Source: Tubulanus polymorphus (taxonomy: Eukaryota; Nemertea; Palaeonemertea; Tubulaniformes; Tubulanidae). Taken from it: a stretch of DNA of 64,000 nucleotides. Of this stretch, positions 36,091 to 49,100 are shown one piece after another. The notes under the pieces were generated by a model. That model was not told the DNA's origin and did no database searches. It worked only from the letters and a program-made list of their open reading frames with translations. Numbering within the stretch: the first letter of the stretch is position 1; every line of letters starts with the position of its first letter. The position numbers and the translations under genes were made by a program. Location: the NCBI RefSeq assembly GCF_964204645.1, contig NC_134027.1:21006485-21070484 (forward strand), written 5' to 3'.

Positions 36091-36937
36091 TAATAATCGT
36101 TATAATGTATAAACTGGAAAAGGCGACGGATATTTACAATACTTTTACTTCGAATCGAAAAATCAGTTTCAACGAGAGGTGCCAATCACTACGCGCGGTG
36201 TTGGGTTTTTGCATAAAATCATCCAGCAATATTCTCACTATATACGGTATATACACGCTCAGTCGGAGGACCACCACCTCGTTTAACATACGTGGAATTT
36301 GGTCTATTTTTCACCGATACATCCATAGCACATTCGTTCCCGTCGAGAATGGAACGAAGGAACGATGGTGTAGCGAAATGAACGGCTGAATTGTTTCCAA
36401 ATGGAAATTCCGCCGCGGTACGTACAGTAAAACCAGCTTAATACTGACGTGGAATCCAGTATTTTTTGAGTACCAACCCTATAGATAACGAATTGAAATA
36501 AGTTGAACTGAAGGCGAATACCATAATTACTATATCATAACTATATTCCTTGTTATAACGCACAAACATCCGGGCACACTACCTAACGTATTGCATGCGT
36601 GTATTGTAGGCAGTCCAATAGTTTCTCTGCGGATTAATTCTACTTTCTCATGAACTAGATTAAAAATTCATTGGTTTCAAGACGGTGATCGGGATTCATT
36701 GGTCTCCAGACGGTGATCGTATTAAGCAGGTTTAACTATGTACCGGGTATTTGTTTAAATGTTGCCCCCATTCATACCCAACATCGAAAACGTTTTCATT
36801 TCTATATCACGAATGAAACGATCGACTAAGAATTGATATTTTCTAATGGAAAAAGAGTGACTAAACTCGTCGAAACACAACCTTACAAAACGAACCCATC
36901 AGATGAGCGAGGGGCGAAAGGTTAATAGTTAAATGTG

Positions 36938-37122
36938 TCAGGTTCGATAGATGAACCGCGTGATGAAAATGGCGATTGTAGTCGATAGAAGAGCCAAGGA
37001 AGCTCGCACAGCAGTCGCCGCGTTGTAATACGGACAATACGGACACTGGAACGAACCGCACGATAAACAAATATTCAAATTGAATAAATCCCACGTGATG
37101 TACATCGTGTTGTTGAAACGAC
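36938..37122 (-). other. Last exon: CxxC pair and hydrophobic tail
   Basis: Encodes residues 1506-1566. CLSC and CPYC pairs (Cys1524, 1527, 1532, 1535) are followed by a hydrophobic run ASLALLSTTIAIFI and a short basic end before TGA at 36938-36940. The tail could be a single membrane span or a GPI-attachment signal as in CD109; the Arg/Tyr residues after it favour a span. Either would place the protein on the cell surface. Confidence 0.7.
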
Positions 37123-40100
37123 CTGAAAAATAGTAAAACAAAGCAAAATTTTGAAAATGAATATATTTCATATGAATCGAAACTCGTATAAACTTTTTTC
37201 TATGCCCTTTAACTCGCAATCCATGTTTATAATTCCAATTTTCTTTTTTTATAGTTCCATTTTTATAACAAAACTAATTTAAGAATCTATGAACTCAGTC
37301 TGATAAGCACACTCCAACATTACAGCTTCGAAAACTCTAATTTTTACTTAAAACCATCTGATGACCATAAACAAATAGGCAGATTGTCTGTTGAAGTGTA
37401 GTGGTGTGATGAATACTGCACTGTATGTGAATGTAAACCGTTCAAGCAAACATATCATAGATATCTTCCCAGTCTCTTAAGTGATACAACATTAACTTAT
37501 TTGGCTATAGTTTGGATACGGCGATAGATTCTTGACACAATAAATGGGTGATTTATACCAAATAGTGTAAATACCTGGTTCGTAATAATCGTATATTCGA
37601 ACGCTGTGCTGTATAGTCATATTAGCGACAGGATACCAACGATCAGCTCGGAAATCTACGCACGTTCTCTGTTGATCAATCTACACAATGAAACATCAAA
37701 AAGAAATAGGTGAATTCGTTTTCAAATAAGTTCAGCGAAATTTATAGAAGAGAGGATATCAATATAGACAATGTTGCCATCTGTGTATTCAAGTTTAACC
37801 ACAACACCTCAAATAATATGACTGAACCGTAGCCATATTTATATTTCTGGGAATCAGGTCACATGTAACAATATCGGTGCCATCAATACTGTTAAGAAGT
37901 TTGATGCAGAGGGTATCAGACAATAGGCAATGATAGTGTTGCCATCTAAATGGTAATATTCAATGTAATCAGACAATGCATTAGTCCTGTTAGCAGTGTC
38001 GCCATGCAAGTGTCCATGAAAGCAGTGTCGCCATCTAAGTGGTGAGGTTAAATCTAGTGAATAGGAGACAATCCATTTGTACCAATGACTACGCAATGAC
38101 ACAGAAAGTGTAACCATCTATACGATAAAGTTCAATCTAATGGGTAGCAGGTGATCTATCTACTTGTAACCTACACAATGATATAGACAGCGTTGCCATC
38201 TTCAAGTTGAAGATTAATCTAGCGGGTAGCAGACAATCACTATATACAACAGTTGAACCACTACACAATGAGTTAATAATGGACACATAACATTACAATA
38301 CGTTATGTCGAACAATAATTTCAAACTAAATGTTATGAATTAATAGAAATACAAGTTATACAATTGTGCTATATTCGAAGAGTAGCCGTGTTAACCAGGT
38401 TTAGAATAAGTAATGAGACGAGTAGTACTATATAGGTTAACTATTTATTGATGCACGAGCTTTCGCTTCTAATTTATAGAAGCTTCATCTCTCATTCACC
38501 TGATGAAGCTTCTATTCATTAGAAGTGAAAGCTCGTGCGTCAAATAAATAGTTAACCTATACAGTACTACTCGTCTCGTTACTTACAATTGAGCTATGAA
38601 GCCAATATCGTACGTCGATCTGCACTTACGTATTCAAAGTAGAAGCGAACTTTCTTGCCGTAGAATTCGGCGCGACGAAGATTCTCGACGGTGTTCGACT
38701 GCACGTATTTACGCAGAACGTCGTTGGTTATCATATATCCGGTCGGTAAATCCATCTCTATAACGGTCATTCCGCTACGCGCCGCCAACGAAACATTCGT
38801 CCAACTGAAAAGCGAATTTATGATATCTAGAATTCGAATTCGGGTCGCTAGTCCCTACTATTATCATTCCCGCTGTCCGTTTGGGTCGGGCTTTTTTGAA
38901 ATCTTATCATTAATACTTAGATATGAATATGCAGATTCATTTTTTGATAATATATATGACTTTATTTGACAAAGAATAATAATATGAACGGTTTGCTTAG
39001 ATACTATGTACATTAATAGCATTAGCAATAGCAAGTTATTCTTTCTTTTAGTTGTAGGTTTTCAAAGATAGAAAGCAACTCAGCTATGAAAACCAAATTG
39101 TCTAATGTCCGCTGTTCGGATTCCATTTGTAAGCCTAATGATGGCGAATGAAAATTTGTTTACAAACCTCGCACAGAGTTGCGTGTGCATGATCGAGAAA
39201 TTCTTGCCGGATAATTCGATTCGTGGAATATCCAGTGAGAAATATTGAGTATCACTTTCACGGTCTCCTGGACGTCGCAGAAATTCTCGGTATTCAACAT
39301 TCACCCAGACATCCAACTAAAAATTATAAACATATGCTTTACAACTCATAGGTTATGAGAGTGTACATATAACATGTATACATAACACCGCCGAACATTT
39401 TTTTCAATGTATTATGGATGTAAAACAATGTATTGCGTCTTGTGACCAATCATCTGAGTGTTTAAGATACACTATTTTATTTGATTGATATCCTGATGTT
39501 GCTGGAGTCTTCATTCAAAACAAACATGGCATCTCAGGGAAGGCCGAATGTTTGGGAAGTGAAAGTCATTAGTTTTGTGCAGTTCATTGAAACCCTGGGA
39601 TAACCAACACCAAAAATTGAAACCCTTAAGGGGTCAAATCGACTGAATAATCAGTAGTCTTTTAAAACTTGAACACAACGATTCTTACCATAACATTAAC
39701 CAAGCCGGTTCCTTCAGCACTAATTCGAGTGTTTCCCCAAACCACCGGAATCTGAAGATTTAAAAAATATATACATATCTTACACCAGCATTTGCATCAG
39801 GCACTGATTCTTATATTTTGCCTGATATTTTGTGTCTACAGGGCTAATATTTATCAGGTCTGGCTGCGAGACTATTTGTGGAGCCACAAAAATGCAAAAA
39901 ATTGCTTTTGGTGTTAATTTCCAACTTTTTGGCCCAAACCGAAAACTGAAAAGACTACTTGAGGAATCGTTTCCGGATGGTAACAGGTATGTAGCAATAA
40001 TATAAGTAAATATGACAACAATAGAAAACTTTGAAATGAGCTCTAAAATTCTCAAGTTGTATTGTCAATATCTGAGTTAGAAATATGTGAAAAATTTGAT

Positions 40101-43100
40101 GCCGAAAGTTGGTTTGGCAGGGGCCACGTTTGGGGTATTAAGTTAACATCGAGTCAAACAGAAATCCCAACTGTGAAACTGGAGCTTTTAGCTCCTGTAC
40201 GCAGATACGTTTGTCAGAAATTTTTCACTAATTTCAAATTTCCTCTCGGAACATAGGGTAGGAAACTGTAAAGACCAGTCTTGAGGATTGAACTCTAGTT
40301 ATGACCGTGCAACTAGCCTATGCTATTAGAAATACGGATCTACTAAATGAGATCCAACGAAAACCGTAATACCCGGTACTTACATCAACTGTTTGTAGAG
40401 TGAGGAAATTTTTCTTGTCTAAATCGATAAACTGCTCGAACGAAGAATCGGACGACGCTTGCACCGACAGTTTAATATCGTAGAGAGCCCGACTATCGCT
40501 TTGACGGGCGTATTCCGCCAGAGCCTGCAACGCGACGATAGAATCCTGGAAAAAAAGATGGACGATGAAGAAAATCACATTTAAAATTATACAGTTCCTC
40601 AGTTCTGAGTTAAGATTTGATGAGAATGTTATTCCATTTTTAATGAAATTTGAACTGGATTTTTAGGCGTCCAAATCAAAATATCATCAAACAAAACGTA
40701 AAATGATTGACTTTCCTACTCATGTTTCCCCGAAAATTGATCTAGCAATGAGAGAAAAGGTGATTCGAATATAGGCCTAATTGTAATTTTAAAAAGAAAG
40801 CTAAGCGTGGTAACCAAGTAATCACAAGTGAACCTGGTGCAACATCACTTGCCACAGTAGTGGTCAGCAGGGGATCCGAATGACCCCCCCCCCGCAAAAG
40901 AAATTTAGTTCCCCTCAATTTCAACTCATTAAGAAATATCATGCAGAAACGCTAAACGTATTACTATTTACAACGTAATACATGAACATGTACATTACAT
41001 TCGTTCATTCATCCAATCAACAGAAATCGTTCCGAGCCTCGGCCAGACATCTGAAACCCAGGTCTGGCTGTGACCGCACATCTATACCTGGTGTTGGGCT
41101 TTCCGTATTATACGTATACACCGTAAAGGAGATGGAGAAAACACATACAATGAATACGCTTTAACCCTTTCAGTGCGTCTACACTGCAGTGCGGTGTATG
41201 AATCGGTGATGGATTCTGCTAGTACACCGCAATTAGTAATTAGAAATTTCAAATATAAAAAAATTTTCAAATTATCTCCAGCACTATAGGGTATTGATTA
41301 ATCAGCACTGAAAGGGTTAACGGTTCGCAGAACTTTTACGGCCGTTCATGTGATCTACCGATCTCAGAAAAGTAATGTGACCCAAGTCTCAATAACACTC
41401 AGCCCTACCCCTAAATTTCTTTAAAGATGCTCTCTGATGGAACTGAAGCGAAGGTTGGAAAGATTTTCATCCCTAATACGTGAACACATAATACCTGAGT
41501 AGAAGCGAATCCACCGATCGAGTTACGCATCGACTGTAGCCAGGTCATGCTTTCGTAGGCGCGGTCTCGTTTGTTGTTATTGAGTAAAACCATCAATGCG
41601 TAAGACGTCGCCTGCACGGCTATTCCTTCGTTCGGGTAATGGTTCTTCGGTTGAACGTGCGGTAACGTGTCTAAATTGACAATATCCAGTCCCGAAATAT
41701 AATCATCCGCCCAATACTGATATTCACCAACTGAAAAAAATGAAAATCAAAACATCATCGATTCACTTACAATATCTGCTAATTCATGATTTCTGCTACT
41801 TAGAAATCTATTTAGCTAACACATTCGCTGTCAGCTAAGAATTGTCCCATATTTTTTACCAAAACCATTGCCCATACGAGATAAATCAATACTTCTGAGT
41901 AAGGCACTGTTGCAACTATGAGATATCTCATACTTCAGGTTCTACCATCATCGCCACTTTAGAGATATGTCATACTTTTGGTCATACCACCGTTACCACT
42001 ATGAGATATCTGATACATCTGGGTCTGACATCATTATTAGTATAAGATATCACAATTTTGTCCAAAAAATCTTCAAAAGGGCAATTTCTGTATAATAAAA
42101 GCACAATTTTGACAGAAATTCTAGGAGGGACTCAAAAGCGTACTGCCAGAATACCCTTTTCTTGTTCATATGCCCTAAAAATATAGGGTATGACCATAAG
42201 ATCATTTCATTGTATCTGCCCTCATAATGATATTGAATAATCTACGAATTTTGATTTCCAATTAGTTAACTTTTCACATATTTGGTGTCATATTGAGGCC
42301 GACATGGATAGTGTACATGTCTGATCTTGAGTGGATTTTATTTCGGAGTTCCAAACTCACCGGTTTTCCTAGCATTCCACAATCGGTTGAATATGTCTCC
42401 GGCTTTATCGTGGCTAATACGTTTTAACGCCCACGCAGTGATCGACAATTCATACGCTGAATACATTTTATCGATGTTATCGCCGAGGTATTTACCGGCT
42501 CTAGTGATAGCAGACGTCACCGACGTACGAGCGTCCTGCAAAATAAAATGTGCATCGTTCAAGTTTCATATAAACCTTCACAGACTATTGAGCCTGCTTT
42601 TTCTAAGAATCTCATTAATTCTAACTTCGATCGAGGGCCCAGTTTTTAGAATGCCTACTAACTATGTAAGATGGTTTTCAACACCCATCTAGGCCTGAGC
42701 CTGGTTTCATAGACTTAGTATAAATTCCAAATATAGGGCCTAGTTGATTTCTATGGATAAGTCACTATGTATATTTGAATTGAAGTTAAGGCCACAATGA
42801 AAAGAAAATTTACAAAATTCGTTTAATTATCCTTGTGAATTTTTCAGTGTTCAGGACAAAGTACAATTTCTTGATTAAGATTTGCTGTTAAGAGTGAACT
42901 CAGCTTAGCTACGTAGGTTCATACACGCAGGCCTGCTCTCGTTCAAAGGCCTGTAGCAACTTCGACTTTCAAGTCTGGTCTTACTGTGTAGCAAGTTTAG
43001 AGCCTAGTTTAAGTAATGGAGCTTGCACGTCTTCGGGAACACCTAATTGCAAATACAAAACTTACCCCGGTAAGATCTTTCAGTTCGCTCAACGCAATCA

Positions 43101-46100
43101 GCACATACGCAGTCAAACTGAAACTCGTGTGTTTCACTTTGCCATTTTCCATTGTAACATTTGACTGAAAGAAAAATCAATAAATCGTTAACCAAATACA
43201 AAAAGCAGTAATTATTTCTTGAGTATTTATGAATGCCAATATCCACAACGAATGTGACCAATGACACTCATATATTGATACTATTATCCCAAGCCTATCT
43301 CTAATATCACCATTGGCCTTTATCATTCATAAAGCAAAAGACTGTCATGAATTTTGTGCACTGCTATACATGTACAGTACGTACAGGATTCTTTCATTCT
43401 CAATTGTCTGTCAAATCAAGCTCTCGCAACGCGTGCTGGTTATAAAGACAATTATCTCACTAAACTTACTCTAAATGTCAAAATTCTGAAATCGAAGTGT
43501 ATCACCCCGAGCTTATTATCGCTTATAATGCCCCTAGCCTTTATCTCCAACTGTGAAGTCACCTCTCACAGGAGAGGAGCGGTATTGGGTATTCAATTCT
43601 TCTCGGCTCGGATAACCATTCAACTTGGATGTTCTTCGAAAGATTTTCGGTGATACTTTATATAAAATACATGACATCCAACTCTGACATGACAGAAGTC
43701 AGACATGTATTATAGTTATCTAGGTGATACTTACAGTCATCTTCTGATCGTAGATTCCTCCGATTTCCTTGAACACGCCGTTGTCCGGATTATTAGCGTC
43801 GCTAACTTGCTGATCGATCAACCACAGCGCCACCTTGTTGAGTAGATCTAACGGAATGAACACTTCGTATTCCCAATCCGGATTCCTCGCGTGGTGCAAC
43901 GTTTGTAAAATGAACGCGGTTAACCTGTGGCGAAAAATTGTCGTAGAAACGTCATTAGTTCAATTTCGAGCCCTCGCCATCATTACAATACAGTCAGCTT
44001 TAGAGCTGAATTTCTACTAACAAATGATACCACATCGTAGGTAGTTGAAAGGGGAACTTGTTTCATGGATTTCATGAAAGTTTACCTTTATGGTAGGTAC
44101 CAATGCAAACGTCAGCTCCTGGGAGTACTCAGGCAGAAAATTTTAGAAAATCAGATGCAAAGAGAAACGATTTCACAATTTCAAGCAAATTAGGGACAAA
44201 TATTTTGCTACAATTTGGTCTCAAATCGAGTAGCTTAAGAAGCACGAACAAAAATGAATGATACATAAAGTGTTACCAAGGAGTGAATCTTTCTTGAAGT
44301 CAATAATCAAATTTTCTCAAGGTCATCATCTGAAGCCCCTTAAATAAGGGCATGAATAACCCAAATAGCTCCGCTCCCCCTTAGTAGCAATTTTTGTAGT
44401 CATACCTACGCAACTCCCCCTATAGGTCGATGTATGTTGCTATCAGCTAAAGAGCTTCGCCTTATTAGGGATGGGGTTTAAAGTCTAACTGCCAGTTCCA
44501 ATGAAGGAGTCAGTACATTCCGGCTCAAATGTACCAAAAGCAATAGAATGATCGAATATCAAAAATGCCCTATCATATCATTGGATACCATCTAAGAAGG
44601 CCATTGGCCTATATACCGACAGCTTAGAACAAGATGATTACCAATATTCAAATACATTTACTAAGCTATGATTTGAGTAATTCTCGATTTCCAAAGCTGT
44701 TAAATTTATTTCCAAGGGTATGACATTCAGTTGAGGCTTATCCAAACATGAATAATGTTCTTCACCAATTTTGATGGGTCAATGAACCCTGCTAGGCTTG
44801 TAGTGGAATCTATGTAACTATAATCCTAACTGCAAGGTGACTTAAATTCGCCTGAATGAAACCTTGTAGTCACCCCCCTAGCGCTGCATTTCAGTTGCTT
44901 CATCTCGAAAAGCTCCCCCTAGTGGTGAATGTATGTACTCACCAGACGCTCGGTTCTTGATGGTCCCGGAACACCGAGAAATATCCAGTATCGTTGTAAT
45001 AACTCATAATCCTCTGCAAAGCTACAAAATGAAAACAATGGACAAATATTGAGAGACATGATTTACATCAAAATATCATATTCCTAGTCAATAACTTAGG
45101 GACTGGTAATTGATTAAATGGAAATCAAAAGAATATTGGATGAAGCACATGGAAATAATAGTGTGTGTTAAGGAAATGCAATATATACACTAGATGCTGT
45201 AACTGGAGCACGAAGATCAGCAGACTTCTTAGTTCTAGTATGTATACTGTATAGCTATAGTGTCTGGTACGTAATGGCAACGAAGTCGCTATTTACTATG
45301 CAAAAATGAAGTCCCTATTCTTTGGTAAGTTTAGGACAATGAGTAATTTCCAGGATTGAGACATCTCTCGTATATCGAGCAATAGTTATTTGTAGAGAAG
45401 AAACATATGCGAAATAGCACTCTCATGAGTGCCCAAGTCCAGTGACACCAGTTTTGTCACCAACTTTTGAAATGTGGTAATGAGAACTGTAGCCATAAAA
45501 CGGATTGACGAATAGATATTTACCGATATTCATGTATTCGAGAGCGTGGGCTCTCTCCTCACGTTTTAGAGCGCTGACTCTTTGAAGGAAGTACATATAA
45601 TAGAGATTTGTGGCGAAGTTAAATCCAGCCTGTTCCCCGCAGCCATACGGCAATGACATCAAATTCTCCGAATCCAAATGATTGACAAAAAATCCAGGAC
45701 CAACCACATCACCTGTAAGTGAACAAAGTATGTTTTTCTGTGAGACTAAAGATAATAATTGACGTTCATATAGGCCAAAAGCGCAAGAATCTGATGATGC
45801 AATACAGTTTTGAATCATCTATCATGCCAGATACCAATTTGAACCCACAACCTGGCATCCCAGAGAAACACACTGAAACAACTTGCCCAGCCCTCTCCTC
45901 GTGAGAAACAGTTGAAGTCTATAGGTTTTCTGCAAAGATTGGTTGTTAAGGACAGCAAACTGTGTCACTCTATTAACAGGTGTTTCAATTTATCTACAAC
46001 ATCCTATGCACATGCAAGGTTGATTATCAGGCCTGAAATCCCGCCAACGATATTACAAATCTTTTCCCTTCATTTCACGTTCAGTACACTTGCTCTTGAA

Positions 46101-49100
46101 TTATCAACAGCGGTGAGTGGACTGACTCGCAAAAAAAACTCTGAAAATCTGAACAAATCGAAAACCATTTTACTCACCCACAGCACTAACTTTAGCTACA
46201 GGTGAACCAGGTACGTATAAATGTTCAATCTGTTCGGGTAACACAAACTGTTGCGGAACGTCGATGATCATCTTCGGGAATATATTCGAACCAGTTTTCA
46301 ACAGATCGGTCATCAATGGCGTATGGAAGTGCTTCGTCACGCCGTTATACTGGAAAATAGTCGATGACCTTCATGAGAATGCCTCAAGATTCGGATGCCA
46401 TATAGGCCTATGGCGTTCATGCAAATCGAACCTGAAGCCCCGATGAAGTTGAATGTGTGGAGATGTACTTACGACAATGTAAATCGAACGAGTGATTGTA
46501 TCTCCTCCCATAAACGTAGCAGACGTGATCGTAACGTCGACTTTACCTTGTACGATAGGAACAATCGGAAAATGTAACATCACTGTCTTACTGCTCTCCA
46601 ACTGAAAATAAGAACAATATCAAACTCATATATCAATATAACTGCCGCAATGAAAAAACGAAAAAAACACAATTTGGAGGAATATCGACCACACTAAATG
46701 AGGCCTTAATAGAGCAGAGCTGCTAACCTAGATTTTATCTTTTTCTGAACACATGTCCAAGTTTATCAGTATTTTCAAAATTTTTCCAGCAGTCCCACAT
46801 TTTCAAACCAAAAGTCCTTTTCAAAATCAGTATTGAGGCCTTAAAAATCAGTATTAAGGTGAATTACGTCGAACAAAATTTTTGTTTCCCATGTTCTGAC
46901 ACTGTACTTGTGCGCCGTCTTCATCTTAGTACAGATGGCACACTAGTACAACGCCATATTGAGAGTATAATTTAAGTTGGCAAGAGTGATTCTGAGAGAT
47001 TTAAGAGGAAGAAAGATGCAATTTGCCATGAAAATTGTCCGTAACTTCTCAAATTTTTTCAGTATTCTCAGGTGAATGTAAATCCGTAACAATTTTTCTA
47101 AAAACGAAACGCCGTATTTTCACGGAAAATTTTTACGGAAATATCAGAACGGTTGGCAGCTTTGATAGAGTAGTAGCTACTTTCAAATAATGCTGTACAT
47201 ACAGTACAGTAATAGGTGAATTTGCCTTGTAAGGCAAAATAAATTAATGGATTTTTTTGGCATTATGACGTGCTATTTCCATTTTGGCACCCCACCAAAC
47301 ATTCAGCCACAGTATTATTCTTTGAAAAATTTTGATGTCTTTTGTTATTTTGACAGGGTTGCTACGTTCATCTTGTTTCTTTGATTTCGCGCATCGAATG
47401 GATTTTTAAAAGAAATTTCGACATTTTTTCAACATTCTGCCTTCACCAAACCAGCCAGCGTACAAATGCTCCGCACTATTCAAAATGGTCAAGAGTTCTC
47501 AATCGGTTTACTTACATAGACTAACGTTTGGACGTCACCATTAGATTGTCGAGGATTATACGACTCCACAGTTCCCATCCATTCAACGTGTACAAAGTTA
47601 AACTGAGATGACTGATGTAATGTCACAAGTACCTGCAAAGAAATCATACAAAAATATATATCGGTAAGAAGCCGATTGGAATGTAAGGATACCAAACAGA
47701 TCCTTTGAAAAAGAACCCCCTCGGGTCTAAATACTGAGGAATATGTCCCTTCATGACCATTTTAACAGGGCTGCATTGCTATCAATAAGAAGTTAGGGTT
47801 TTCGGTTAAATCTAATATTTCCAAATAATATCTGAAAGATTCAAAACAACACTACTCAGGCAATTAAGTAACATAAACTGAATATGGGGAACAGTTGGGG
47901 CAGCTCTGCTTCAGTTCTATGTCATCTGCTTTTTCCTCCACTGAGCATTCGGATGACTATTGCATACTAAATGAGGGATCACAAATAGCGATGACTAAGT
48001 ATTCGGGGAAGCCCACAATTTGAGAAGCTCAGTGAATTTCTGATCTTGACAAATAACCAGTCTTTGGGAAGGGAATTTCTTACCTCATAATAGTCGTCGG
48101 CATAATTAGACAAAACAACTCGAACGCCAAGTTGTTCGCCTTTCACAGCATGGGTCGGCATTTCCATCGTCATTATGAATGCTTGTACGTGATCAAACTA
48201 CAAAACAATTATCATTACATTAGAAAACTAGATCTTTAAAGAACTCGCCAGCCATAAGTGGCTTAAACATTGTACATTTAATTACGGAGCAATCCAGGGC
48301 TGGGTAGAGCATTAACAACATCAAAAAGTGTTGACAGGGAATCGAAGCGTTGAGAATGGTATATTCACAAAAAAACAACCCTATTACAGCAGGGACATAA
48401 CACTTAAGTAAAAGTACAAGGAGGGACCACAAATCTTGAAAAAGACAACATTTGTATCCAGGAAAACCATCAGTCTCATTGCAGAAAATGAAGGGTAGAA
48501 AGTATCCAAAATCTAAATCACATTTTGTGCATTGTGAGACTTGGTTGATTACTCGATTCAGTTGAAATGCCTGTGGAGAACAAGGGCACTGGAAAATCTA
48601 GAAGTTTAGAAATACAGTCTGGATCCACCACTGCTACCTATGTGACAGTGCGTTAACAACTCACTTATCCCTGGGTTGGAGCAGCAAAATCGTTCGAAAT
48701 CAAAATGCTAAGCTATAGTGGCTATACAAATAAGTTGAACTTACCATACGAGGTTCTGTCATTATACCCAATCCCTTCTCCGGACTCATTGCAAACGCGT
48801 TCACCATCCAAGCAAATGGTATATGTAGTGGAACTTTCGCATTAAATTCAACCTGCCCATTCGGCCTAAAAGCAATCGAACCATACATAATTTGTAGTGT
48901 TTCTCAGATACAGTCACACCCACCGAAGTCAAGAGATTTTTTAGCCAAAATTTCTACATAAATCTGATTTAATGTTTCGAACGATTTACTATATACATGT
49001 AATGATTGATTTGTTCCATTAGTCAGACGAAACTGCCCGTTCAAAATAGATCCAAATTGAATGGATCTTTGCTGTACGTTTCGTAGTGGGAAGTTCAAAG

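Larger units (their letters stand above)
33181..36937. other. AT-rich region downstream of the thioester-protein gene
   Basis: No exon recognised on either strand. It includes a TATATATA run at 33412, a TIR element (34146-34415), and an ATA repeat at 36062-36090. Part of 36400-36937 should be the 3' untranslated region of the minus-strand gene that ends at 36938, but I could not fix a polyadenylation site. Confidence 0.5.

Noticed and set aside
36021-36389. 122-codon plus-strand frame
   Set aside because: Starts in TA and ATA simple repeats, poly-Ile; no splice sites or domain.
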